From positions 1 to 38,803 of the forward strand of contig NZ_JAATEO010000041.1 of the NCBI RefSeq assembly GCF_012034245.1: 38,803 nucleotides of DNA, given 5' to 3'. The position numbers were made by a program, and so were the translations under genes. Position 1 is the stretch's first letter; every line of letters starts with the position of its first letter. A model generated the notes under the pieces. The model made no database searches and was not told the origin of the DNA. It saw only the letters and a list, made by a program, of their open reading frames with translations. This DNA comes from Micromonospora thermarum (GTDB lineage: Bacteria > Actinomycetota > Actinomycetes > Mycobacteriales > Micromonosporaceae). Below are positions 15,865 through 24,088 of this stretch, piece after piece.

Positions 15865-17427
15865 ATGAACAACTTTCTCCGTGCCGTGGACGGGCAAATA
15901 CACGACAGCCACGGGCGGCCGGTGCTCCTGCGCGGCGTGGGCCTGGGAAACTGGCTGCTGGCCGAGGGATACATGTGGAAGTTCGAGCCGCCCGGCCCGC
16001 AGTCCCCCCGCGAGATCGAGGCACTGGTCACCGACCTGGTCGGCGCCGAACGGGCCACGCAGTTTTGGGCCGGGTTCCGCGAGCGCTTCATCACCGACGC
16101 CGACCTCGCCCGGATCGCTGCCGAGGGCATGAACCACGTCCGCCTACCGATCAACTCCCGCGTCGTGATGACCGAAGGCGGCGAACTCGACCTGGATGGC
16201 ATCGCACTGGTCGACTGGCTCATCGACCGCTGCCGGGTGCACGGCCTGTGGGTGGTACTCGACCTGCACGGCGCACCCGGCGGGCAGACCGGAACCAACA
16301 TCGACGACTCGCCGAACGGCCGGCCCGAACTGTTCACCGAGCGGCGCTACCAGGAGCAGACCATCGCGCTGTGGCAGGCGCTGGCCGCCCGGTACCGGGA
16401 CGAGCCGGTGGTCGCCGGCTACGACCTGCTCAACGAGCCGTTGCCCAACGAGTACCAGGACCGGTACGCCACGGAGCTGGTCGGGCTCTACCGCGAGCTG
16501 ACCGACGCCATCCGCGCCGTCGATCCGCACCACCTGATCATCTACGAGGGCACGCACTGGGCCAGCAACTGGGACATCTTCACCGAGGTCTGGGATCCGC
16601 AGTCGGTGCTGCAGTTCCACCGGTACTGGTCGCCGCCGGACCGCCCCGGCATCCAGCGGTTCCTCGACGTGCGGCAGCGGCTCAACCTGCCCATCTACAT
16701 GGGAGAGGGCGGCGAGAACAATCTCGACTGGCTGCAGACCGCGTTCCAGCTCTACGAGGACGAGGACATCTCGTGGAACTTCTGGCCGTGGAAGAAGATC
16801 GACACCTTGACCTCGCCGTGCTCGGTTGTGGCTCCCGCCGGGTGGTCGGAGGTGATGGACTACGCCGCGGGCAAGGCCGACCGGCCCGACCCGGACCACG
16901 CCTGGCAGACCCTGCGCGACCTGCTCGACAGCTTCGACCTGTCCGCCTGCGTGTACCGGGCGGAAGTCGTCAACGCGCTGCTGCGCCGGCCACCGCTACG
17001 ACTGCCCGCCACCGGATTCTCGTTCCGCGGCGAGGGCGAGTCCTACCGGACCAGCGAAGCCACTCCACTGGCCGGGTTCCGCCCCGACGACCAGGTCACC
17101 ATCGTCCGGTCGCCGCAGGCCGAGGACCGGCCACTGAACTTCTCGCACACCGACGGCTCGCCCCGCGCCAGCGACGACCAACTGCTCGTACGCCTCCAGC
17201 CCGGCGACTGGGTCAGCTACGACGTGCACCTGGTCGCACCGACCCGACTACGCATCACCGTACCGGTCGCCGCCGGTCTCGAACTCCGGCTCGACGGCGA
17301 GCCCCTGGCACTGCACGGCGGCACCGGCACCAGTCCTGAAGCCGTGCCGACCGGCCGGCACACCATCCAGCTCACCGCCACCGCCGACGTCCTCCTTGAC
17401 GGGCTGCAGGTCACGCCCGCCGGCTAA
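15865..17427 (+). CDS. Cytoplasmic GH5 glycosidase, beta-1,3-glucosidase-like
   Basis: This enzyme of 520 residues has no signal peptide, so it should act on imported oligosaccharides. Residues 10-340 are a GH5 barrel: LRGVGLGNWLLAEGYMW near the start resembles the NLGGWL motif of exo-beta-1,3-glucanases, VVLDLHGAPGGQ follows at 130-141, E191 in LLNEPLP is the acid/base, and E281 in IYMGEGGE is the likely nucleophile. Residues 370-520 form a strand-rich extra domain, probably carbohydrate-binding. ATG 15865 has AAGGGA upstream. The operon context with GH1 and the importer argues for beta-glucan oligosaccharide breakdown. GH5 contains many specificities, so other beta-glucans or beta-mannans remain possible. 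Confidence 0.85.
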   Translation: MNNFLRAVDGQIHDSHGRPVLLRGVGLGNWLLAEGYMWKFEPPGPQSPREIEALVTDLVGAERATQFWAGFRERFITDADLARIAAEGMNHVRLPINSRVVMTEGGELDLDGIALVDWLIDRCRVHGLWVVLDLHGAPGGQTGTNIDDSPNGRPELFTERRYQEQTIALWQALAARYRDEPVVAGYDLLNEPLPNEYQDRYATELVGLYRELTDAIRAVDPHHLIIYEGTHWASNWDIFTEVWDPQSVLQFHRYWSPPDRPGIQRFLDVRQRLNLPIYMGEGGENNLDWLQTAFQLYEDEDISWNFWPWKKIDTLTSPCSVVAPAGWSEVMDYAAGKADRPDPDHAWQTLRDLLDSFDLSACVYRAEVVNALLRRPPLRLPATGFSFRGEGESYRTSEATPLAGFRPDDQVTIVRSPQAEDRPLNFSHTDGSPRASDDQLLVRLQPGDWVSYDVHLVAPTRLRITVPVAAGLELRLDGEPLALHGGTGTSPEAVPTGRHTIQLTATADVLLDGLQVTPAG

Positions 17428-17445
17428 TCCGTCACCGCCCGCACC

Positions 17446-17471
17446 GGGTGGCCGCCGCAGCGCGGCCGCCC
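17446..17471 (+). terminator. Hairpin between the two GH5 genes
   Basis: GGGTGGCCGC (17446-17455) and GCGGCCGCCC (17462-17471) form a 10-bp stem with one G-T wobble and a 6-base loop. No T-run follows. It may end or attenuate the operon, or protect its 3' end, before the secreted enzyme gene. Confidence 0.55.
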
Positions 17472-17556
17472 AGGTCGAGCGCACCCTCCGCCAGGTCGGG
17501 AAGCGCTCGGCGCGCCACCGCTGTACGTCGAAAGGACTCACCCCCAGGAGCCCAGC

Positions 17557-20500
17557 ATGCGTATCCGTCCCGACGCACCGACCACACTCCTACGGCGGTT
17601 CCCCCTGCTCCTCGCCCTCGCCCTCACGCTCGTCGCCCCGGCCGCCGCCGTCATCACCACGGCGGCGCCGGCCCAGGCCGGCCTGGGCGCCGGCGACTTC
17701 CTCAAGGCCGACGGCACGGTCCTGCGCCGTGCCAGCGGCACCGGTGACGTCGTCACCCTGCGCGGCACCAACCTCGGTGGCTGGCTCACCTACGAGGACT
17801 GGATGTCACCGCTGGGCGAGTTCGCCCTCGGCCGTGCCGGCTGGGCCGCGTCCGCTTCCCTCAACAGCGGCACCGCCACGGCCGCGCTCGACGGCGACGG
17901 CGCCACCCGCTGGACGACCGGCACCGGCCAGGCCAACGGTCAGTGGTTCCAGGTCGACCTGGGCTCGCCGACTCTGTTCAACCGGATCTACCTCGACGCC
18001 GCCGGGTTCACCGGCACCGCACCTGTCTCCTACCGGGTGCAGGTCTCCAGCGACGGCGCCACGTGGAAGGACGTCGCCAGCGGCCCCGGCGGCGCGCAGC
18101 TGCTGTCCGTCCCGTTCAGCCCGCAGATCGCCCGGTACGTGCGGGTAGCCCAGACTGGCTCGGCGGCGGCCCACTGGTCCATCGCCGAGTTCAACCTGTT
18201 CGCCGATCCGGTGCTGCACAACGGCCCGGCATCCGCCAGCGCCTCCGCCACCGCCGGCGGTCACAGCCCGGCCATGGCGATCGACGGCGACGTCAACACC
18301 CGCTGGACCAGCGGCTCCGCCCAGACCCCCGGCCAGACGTTCACCATCGACCTCGGTGGTATCAAGCCGGTCAACAAGGTGCTCGTCGACGCCGGACCGG
18401 ACTCGGCCGGTGACTACCCGCGCGGCTACGAGCTGCTGACCTCCCCCGACGGCGTCAACTGGAGCAAGGTCGCCAGCGACTACGCCAGCACCCGGATCAT
18501 GGTCCTGGAACTGTTCACCACCGCTCACGCCCGCTATCTGCGTCTGGTGCAGACCGGAAGCTCCACGAACTGGTGGTCGATCGCCGAGGTCGCCATCACC
18601 TCCGAGGGAACGTTCGACCGTACCGGATGGACCATCACGGCCTCGTCCACCGAACCGGGCGGGTCGGCCGCCAACCTAAAGGACGGCAACCCGGGCACCC
18701 GGTGGAGCAGCGGCGCCGCCCAGACCGGCGGCGAATGGCTCCAGGTCGACCTCGGCGCCACCCAGACCTTCAACCAGATCGTCATGAGCACCGCGAAGAA
18801 CTCCGCCGAGGAGAACGACTACCCGCGCGGCTACACCGTTCAGGTGTCCGCCGACGCCAGCACCTGGACGACCGTCGCCACCGGAGCCGGCAGCGAGAAG
18901 GCCACCCCCATCAACTTCCCGGCGGCCCGAGGCCGGTACTTCCGGATCACCCAGACCGGCAGCTCGGGCAGCTGGTGGTCGGTCGGAGAACTGACCGCGG
19001 CGCTCAACAACGACGACTACTCGATGAACCTCGCCTACCAGCAGCGGTTCGGCCCGGCCACCACCGAGACCATCATCAACCGGCACCAGCAGACCTGGAT
19101 CACCGAGTCCGACCTGAACAACCTGCAGGCCATGGGAATGAACCTGATCCGGCTGCCGATCGGTTGGACCGAGCTGCGCAACCTCGACGGCACCTGGAAG
19201 TCCGACCCCTGGTCGATGATCGACTGGCTGGTCGCCGAGGCGAGCGAACGCAACATGTACGTCCTGTTCGACCTGCACACCGTCCCCGGTGGCGGCTGCC
19301 CCTGGGGCAGCTGCGGGCGGATCGGCCCCAACCCCAACGGGTTCTGGACCAACTTCACCTACCAGGACTGGGTCATCGACATCTGGGAGGCGATCGCCAC
19401 CCGGTATGAGGGCAACCCCGCTGTCGCCGGCTACGACCTGATCAACGAGCCGCTGCTCGACTACGGCGAGGACGCCGACGACATCGGCCAGAAGAGCGCC
19501 TACTACGACCGGCTCTACGACGCCGTCCGCGCCATCGACCCCGACCACGTCATCGTGATCGCCGGCTTCTTCGGCTGGAACTCCATCGCCCCGCCAGCCC
19601 AGTACGGCTGGACTAACGTGATGTACGAGCTGCACCCGTACGACTTCCCCGGCGGTAAGGACCACGACGCGCAGGAGTCCCTGGTCAACACCCAGCTCGC
19701 CGACGTCGCGGCCAAAATCAACGACCCGACCTGGAGCGTGCCGGTCCTCTACGGCGAGTACTCGCTCTACCACTACGACGACGTCTGGGCCAAGTTCATG
19801 GGCGGTCTGAACGCGCGCAACGTGTCCTGGACCAACTGGAACTACAAGGTCCGCGGCGACCACTACAACGGTGCTGGCGGCTACTGGGGCTTCTACAACA
19901 GCAATCCCAACCCAGTGCCAATCATCAACAACGACATCCCGGCCACCATCATGGCCAAGACGGACAGGTTCGCCACCACCTACTTCCAGCCCAACACCAC
20001 CTTCATCAACGTGGTGAGCCGGTTCACCGGCGGTCAGCCGTGGCTGGCCACCATCCCGCTGGACCAGACCGGCTGGACCGCCACCGCCTCATCCACCGAA
20101 GCCGGCGGCTCGCCGGCCAACGCCCTGGACTGGAACCCCAACACCCGGTGGAGCACCGGCGCCCCACAGGCCGCCGGCCAGTGGTTCCAGGTCAACCTGG
20201 GCACCAAGCGGGTCTTCGACCAGATCTCCTTCGAGACCCGCGGCGACCAGCGCTGGGACTACCCGCGCGGCTACCAGATCCAGGTCTCCAATGACGGCAC
20301 CAACTGGACCACCGTACGCAGCGGCAAGGGCTGGGGCTGGAAGCAGGCGCTACCGTTCGCCCCGCAGTACGCCCAGTATGTGCGAGTCGCCCAAACAAGC
20401 ACCGGGCCCGACTGGTGGTCGATCGCCGAATTCCACGTCTACGGCACACCAGCGCTGAACCGAACCGGCTGGACCGTATCGGCATCGGTCACCGGAGGCG

Positions 20501-21237
20501 GAAGCTCGGCGGGCAACGCCGTCGACGCCAGCCTGACCACCCGGTGGACCACCGGCACCGGACAGGCCGCCGGGCAGTACTTCCAGGCGGACCTGGGCAA
20601 GGCGCAGCCGTTCCACCGGATACTGCTCGATTCCAGCGGCGCGCCCGGGGACTACCCGCGCGGCTACCAGATCCAGGTCTCGCCGGATGCCAGCAACTGG
20701 ACCACCGTGCACACCGGGAACGGCACTGGTCCGGTCGTCCTGGCAGAGTTCGCGGCCCAGTTCGCCCGCTACGTCCGGCTCGTGCTCACCGCATCGTCCA
20801 GCAGTTGGTGGTCGATCCACGACCTGCAGGTGTACGGCGAGCTGGAACGTGATCGAAGCGGTTGGTCGGTCAACGCATCGGTCACCGGAGCGGGAAGTTC
20901 GGCCGGCAACGCCATCGACGGCGACCTGGGCACCCGGTGGACCACCGGCACGGCGCAGGCCGCCGGACAGTGGTACAGCGTCGACCTCGGCGCCGGCAGC
21001 TGGTTCAACCACGTCGTGATCGACGCGGGGACTGGCAGCCCCGGCGATCACCCGCGCCGGTTCAACGTGGAAACGTCGAACGACGGCTCGAACTGGACGA
21101 CCATCGCCACCGGCTACGGGACCAGCCAGGTGACCACCGTCAACGTGCCCATCACCCAGGCCCGATACCTGCGGGTCCGGCTGACTGGCGGGACGGGAAA
21201 CTGGTGGTCCATCGCCGAACTGCGGGTCTTCGAGTAG
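17557..21237 (+). CDS. Secreted GH5 enzyme with six discoidin domains, three nested in the catalytic domain
   Basis: The enzyme has 1226 residues. A signal peptide (1-41, ending APAQA) exports it. The GH5 domain starts at about 46 with VTLRGTNLGGWLTYEDW and stops at SPLGEF (about 89). Three F5/8 type C domains then follow (about 92-216, 220-349, 353-483). The GH5 domain resumes at DDYSMNLAYQQRFGP (486) and runs to about 825, with acid/base E631 (LINEPLL) and likely nucleophile E734 (VLYGEYSL). Three more discoidin domains complete it (about 836-962, 968-1095, 1100-1226). Several domains share DYPRGY and RWTTGTGQ-type motifs. AGGAG precedes the ATG. The enzyme probably cuts a polymer glucan outside the cell for the adjacent importer. 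The linkage is unproven. Confidence 0.88.
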   Translation: MRIRPDAPTTLLRRFPLLLALALTLVAPAAAVITTAAPAQAGLGAGDFLKADGTVLRRASGTGDVVTLRGTNLGGWLTYEDWMSPLGEFALGRAGWAASASLNSGTATAALDGDGATRWTTGTGQANGQWFQVDLGSPTLFNRIYLDAAGFTGTAPVSYRVQVSSDGATWKDVASGPGGAQLLSVPFSPQIARYVRVAQTGSAAAHWSIAEFNLFADPVLHNGPASASASATAGGHSPAMAIDGDVNTRWTSGSAQTPGQTFTIDLGGIKPVNKVLVDAGPDSAGDYPRGYELLTSPDGVNWSKVASDYASTRIMVLELFTTAHARYLRLVQTGSSTNWWSIAEVAITSEGTFDRTGWTITASSTEPGGSAANLKDGNPGTRWSSGAAQTGGEWLQVDLGATQTFNQIVMSTAKNSAEENDYPRGYTVQVSADASTWTTVATGAGSEKATPINFPAARGRYFRITQTGSSGSWWSVGELTAALNNDDYSMNLAYQQRFGPATTETIINRHQQTWITESDLNNLQAMGMNLIRLPIGWTELRNLDGTWKSDPWSMIDWLVAEASERNMYVLFDLHTVPGGGCPWGSCGRIGPNPNGFWTNFTYQDWVIDIWEAIATRYEGNPAVAGYDLINEPLLDYGEDADDIGQKSAYYDRLYDAVRAIDPDHVIVIAGFFGWNSIAPPAQYGWTNVMYELHPYDFPGGKDHDAQESLVNTQLADVAAKINDPTWSVPVLYGEYSLYHYDDVWAKFMGGLNARNVSWTNWNYKVRGDHYNGAGGYWGFYNSNPNPVPIINNDIPATIMAKTDRFATTYFQPNTTFINVVSRFTGGQPWLATIPLDQTGWTATASSTEAGGSPANALDWNPNTRWSTGAPQAAGQWFQVNLGTKRVFDQISFETRGDQRWDYPRGYQIQVSNDGTNWTTVRSGKGWGWKQALPFAPQYAQYVRVAQTSTGPDWWSIAEFHVYGTPALNRTGWTVSASVTGGGSSAGNAVDASLTTRWTTGTGQAAGQYFQADLGKAQPFHRILLDSSGAPGDYPRGYQIQVSPDASNWTTVHTGNGTGPVVLAEFAAQFARYVRLVLTASSSSWWSIHDLQVYGELERDRSGWSVNASVTGAGSSAGNAIDGDLGTRWTTGTAQAAGQWYSVDLGAGSWFNHVVIDAGTGSPGDHPRRFNVETSNDGSNWTTIATGYGTSQVTTVNVPITQARYLRVRLTGGTGNWWSIAELRVFE

Positions 21238-21256
21238 ATCGCGACGACTGCCCAGC

Positions 21257-21290
21257 GCGGACCCGCCAGCTCTCCCGCCGGCGGGTCCGC
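21257..21290 (+). terminator. Terminator-like hairpin after the secreted GH5 gene
   Basis: GCGGACCCGCC (21257-21267) pairs perfectly with GGCGGGTCCGC (21280-21290) around a 12-base loop, starting 20 bp after the stop codon. No T-run follows, as is usual in high-GC actinomycetes. It marks the end of the glucan operon. From 21291 to 21539 I see nothing coding. Confidence 0.75.
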
Positions 21291-21539
21291 TGCCCCTTCC
21301 GACCGGCGAAACCACGGCAGGTCAACCGGCCGGGGGTGCCGTGCGGCGCAGTCGTCCGGCGAGTTCCTGGAAGCGTGGTCAAAGCGCGGGTCGGACTCGC
21401 CCGGCCAGTGTCCGACGACGGGTGGCGGGACGCTGTCGCCCGGCGGGACGACGATGTCCGCCGGATCGCGCAGTCTCCGGTCGACCGAACCGGCGGGCCC
21501 GGCGGCGGCGGGTGGCTCTCCGGGGCCGTGGGGGGGAAA

Positions 21540-21813
21540 GACCCAGCTGCCGATCGGGTCCGAGCAGCTCGTTCAACTCGTCCTCGTCTTGAGCCTGCCC
21601 GGCCCGCAGGTCGGTCATGCCGTCACCTGGCCCAATGCACCAGTCGTTGTCGATGTAGCTGGCCTCGAACTCGCGGTGAAACAGGTTGAAGGCCTGCTTG
21701 TCGGCGAGGGCGGAGTGCCGGATCGGGTAGATGGCGATCCAGGCTCAGTGGTCGGGCAGGGAAGCGGAGACCTCAGCAACGAGTTGCTGCCCGCGTCGGA
21801 GCGCGGTGCGTAG
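21540..21813 (-). pseudogene. Decayed unknown gene with an internal stop
   Basis: One leftward frame reads coding-like on both sides of a TGA at 21745-21747: LRTALRRGQQLVAEVSASLPDH, then AWIAIYPIRHSAL, FNLFHREFEASYIDNDW and GMTDLRAGQAQDEDELNELLG. A TGG-to-TGA change would explain the stop. The family is not recognised. There is no start, and the end fades near 21540, so this is a fragment in a debris region. Confidence 0.5.
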
Positions 21814-21822
21814 CGGGATTGG

Positions 21823-22037
21823 GAAGCGATCAGGGCGGCGAAGGCGCCGGGGGAGGCGATCAGGGCGGCGAAGGCCTGCAGGCCGAGGGCGTCGAGGAGC
21901 CGGTCGTTGTGCACGTAGCGGGCCAGGACGATCTTCTTTTTGCCGGACTGGCGGGTGATGGGGCTGGTGCCGGCGTAGTTGCGACGGGCTCTGGCGTCGG
22001 CGTAGCAGGTGGGGTTGTCGCCGAAATCAGCAAGCAC
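21823..22037 (-). pseudogene. IS110-family transposase, C-terminal fragment
   Basis: The fragment reads LADFGDNPTCYADARARRNYAG, then TSPITRQSGKKKIVLARYVHNDRLLDAL, which is the hallmark C-terminal region (transposase_20 type) of IS110 transposases. The N-terminal RuvC-like DEDD domain is absent. Near its end the fragment contains a 30-bp tandem duplication, with GCGATCAGGGCGGCGAAGGC at 21826 and again at 21856, which doubles AFAALIASPG. After that the match to the family is lost. It is a non-functional remnant. Confidence 0.7.
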
Positions 22038-22057
22038 CCGGGCGCCGCGCTGAAGAA

Positions 22058-22278
22058 TCAGTAGACCACCACGCCGTACGCGTTGGCCGCTTCACGTACG
22101 GGCTGATAGAAGGTGGTGCGGCCGGACCGGCAGTCGCCACTGCCGCCGGAGGTGATGCCGAGCGCCTTGGTGCCGTCGTAGAGCGGGCCGCCGGAGTCGC
22201 CGGGCTCGGCGCAGACGGTGGTCTGGATCATGCCGCTCACGACGCCGCCGCCCTTGCCGACGTAACGGACGGAGACGT
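22058..22278 (-). pseudogene. Streptogrisin-type serine protease, C-terminal fragment
   Basis: About 73 codons end at the stop at 22058. The sequence contains CAEPGDSGGPLYDG, which includes the catalytic Ser of chymotrypsin-fold S1 proteases of the streptogrisin group, then LGITSGGSGDCRSG and FYQPVREAANAYGV, the normal family end. The His and Asp of the triad, the pro-region and the signal peptide are missing. Upstream of about 22278 the frame no longer matches the family. From 22279 to 22632 no clear coding signal is recognised. Confidence 0.7.
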
Positions 22279-22632
22279 TGAGCGGTGACCTTCATCAGCC
22301 GCAACCCTGGACCGTCGCAGTCGGCGTGCAACTGGACCGCTCCTGACGGGCAGTTCTGCGTCGACCTGCGGGGAATCGACCTTGGCGAGGCGGCGCTGCG
22401 AGCCCTGAGAGGTGCCCGCGTGTCGCTAATGTGCGGCTCGCCGCTGCGCGGCGCGTTCGTGCAAGAGCCGCATCGTAACCAGTTCGTGCACGGCGAGCAC
22501 AAAGTAGCCGATACCCGTACCCCCGCCCGGTCCGATCGCGGCGACTTGCCTCTCGAGTGCGGGTCGGAGCGCGGTGACGGTCGCGGCAGCGGCCGGCAGG
22601 GTCGCGGAGGTCCTGGGGCCAGATCTACAGCC

Positions 22633-22960
22633 GGTACGCCGGGTCGATGCGAGGTAGTCCTCGGGGCCGTGCAGGGTGTGGGTACGCATGTCGGCGCAGT
22701 ACCGCTCGCGCCAGGATCGTTCGTCGACCGTGAGTGGCTGGTTGTTGACCTTTTTGCGGGTGATGTGGAACAGCTTCTCCATGGCCCGGTACTCGTAGCC
22801 AGCAAGGTCTCGGCGTTGGCCCAGATCCCCAACCTGTTGGTGCGGGCAGCGGCCGCGGCGTGGATCAGCAGGGCCGGGTCCTCGGCGCCGGGGATGGACG
22901 GGTAGATCACGAACGGCGCGGCCCAGCCCGCGGTGACGAGGTCGAGGTTGAAGGTGGGCC
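22633..22960 (-). pseudogene. Thermonuclease-like (SNase fold) protein remnant, frameshifted
   Basis: The leftward coding signal begins near 22952 with FNLDLVTAGWAAPFVIYPS and runs to RLGIWANAETLLA. It then switches frame at about 22797 and continues as GYEYRAMEKLFHITRKKVN, ERSWRERYCADMRTHTLHG to about 22633. The first part resembles the end of staphylococcal-nuclease-fold proteins (LVxxGWAxPFxxYP...NRxGIW). The family assignment is tentative. No start, catalytic part or intact frame is present. Confidence 0.45.
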
Positions 22961-23208
22961 GAGGAGGACCTATAACACATCCCGATTCGATGACCGAATG
23001 GATCTGTGGACATGGCATCCAACGGTCAGCACAATTGCAGATCGGCAGCGATTATGACCATGTAGTTAGGGTTCAACTCGGGCCTCGGACACCAGTTTGA
23101 AGCACCCATGCTGTAATCCACGTGCTGGTGGTCGCGCGCGCTTGGCCACGCATCCAGCAGCGCCAGGGATGTCTTGGGTTGCCTTCGCCGTGGGCGGAGG
23201 TGATCGTC

Positions 23209-23700
23209 ATGGCTGAGGCCGTGGTCGCTCCAGTCATCCCGTCGGCGCAGACGCCGACCGACGGTAGGGGCAGTCGAGGCACGGCCGGCCCGGCTGCGAC
23301 GCCCTCCACTGCCGATGCCGCCCTTCCCACAGACTCGCCTGGGCTCGCTGCTGTACAGGCTGGCCGCTGTCGACACCAGCGGCCGAGTGGCTGATCGGAC
23401 GGCCCTTCGGACCTTGGGTTGGCCGCCGGGTGCCTGGCTTGAGTTCAGGGAGATCGGCGGCGTCGTTCTCGTCCGTCGAGGCGAGCGTGGCCTGTGCGCG
23501 GTCACCGCCAGCGGTCACTTTCATTTGCCAGCGGCTGTCCGGCACTGGTGTGGGTGCACGCCGGCGACCGGGTCTTGCTGGTCGCCGATCCCGGCAAGTC
23601 ATTGCTGGTGGTGCATCCTCCCGCTGCCGTCGAGACGATGGTGACGCAGGCTCTCGCGGCGGCACTCGCGGCCGCGCGTGTGGGCCACGGCGGGCGGCGA
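23209..23700 (+). pseudogene. AbrB/MazE-like small protein, frameshifted remnant
   Basis: ATG 23209 opens MAEAVVAPVIPSAQTPTDG. Coding sense moves to another frame by about 23330 (LYRLAAVDTSGRVADRTAL, LGWPPGAWLEF, ASGHFHLPAAVRHW) and changes again near 23555 through loss of one base, continuing as HAGDRVLLVADPGKSLLVVH. Restored, the C-terminal part resembles AbrB/SpoVT-type swapped-hairpin DNA-binding proteins that occur on actinomycete mobile elements. At least two shifts make it non-functional unless they are sequencing errors. Confidence 0.5.
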
Positions 23701-23944
23701 GGTGCTGGCCGAAACAGGCCACGCCGATCGCGTTGCGGGCCACCGTGGAGGCCTTGACGCCTCGGGCCAGCCGCCACCGGCGCCACCGCTTAGCCGTCTG
23801 GCGCAGCCACGGTCGAGGGATGCCCGCGAAGTGCATCAGCCGCAGCTGGCCCGCCGGGATGACCAGAAGCCGCAGGTCCCACGTGTCGCGGGGGTACTGG
23901 TCGGCCCACGGATCGTCGGCGATGAGCAGCTGGGCCAGCCGCAT
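23690..23944 (-). pseudogene. Site-specific recombinase, N-terminal fragment
   Basis: ATG 23944 leads to MRLAQLLIADDPWADQYPRD, then WDLRLLVIPAGQ, FAGIPRPWLRQTAKRWRRWRL and ASTVARNAIGVACFGQHLAAR. This order of motifs is typical of the N-terminal, core-binding part of a group of tyrosine recombinases on actinomycete conjugative elements. It fades into low complexity before any catalytic Arg, so only the N-terminus remains. It converges on the AbrB-like remnant. Confidence 0.45.
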
Positions 23945-23999
23945 GTCCGACGCCGGCTGGTACGCGAGTCGTGCCCGTCACCTGGCACGAATCTATCGA

Positions 24000-24037
24000 C
24001 ATCTATATAGAGATGCGTTAATGTTAACAGTCTTAAC
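24000..24037 (+). promoter_or_regulatory. AT-rich operator-like palindromes upstream of the LPMO gene
   Basis: In a GC-rich background, 24000-24040 is strikingly AT-rich. It holds CATCT-ATATAG-AGATG (24000-24015) and GTTAA-CAGTC-TTAAC (24023-24037), two inverted repeats with 5-bp arms. They lie 52-89 bp before the preferred start at 24089, where a promoter and repressor site would be expected. The second is a candidate regulator site. The known DasR site (a variant of ACTGGTCTAGACCACT) is not seen. Confidence 0.5.
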
Positions 24038-24088
24038 TGTATGGCGGGCCGTGGCCACTGCGGCCCCCGTGAGAGAAAGGAACACCCG

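Noticed and set aside
18676..19863. 395-codon frame antisense to the secreted GH5 gene
   Set aside because: The protein has repetitive Val/Gly/Asp composition and mirrors the codon structure of the GH5 gene. There is no ribosome-binding site or family match.
22285..22905. 206-codon rightward frame over the nuclease-like remnant
   Set aside because: The opposite strand carries the recognisable motifs. This frame is a shadow with low-complexity Arg/Gly content.
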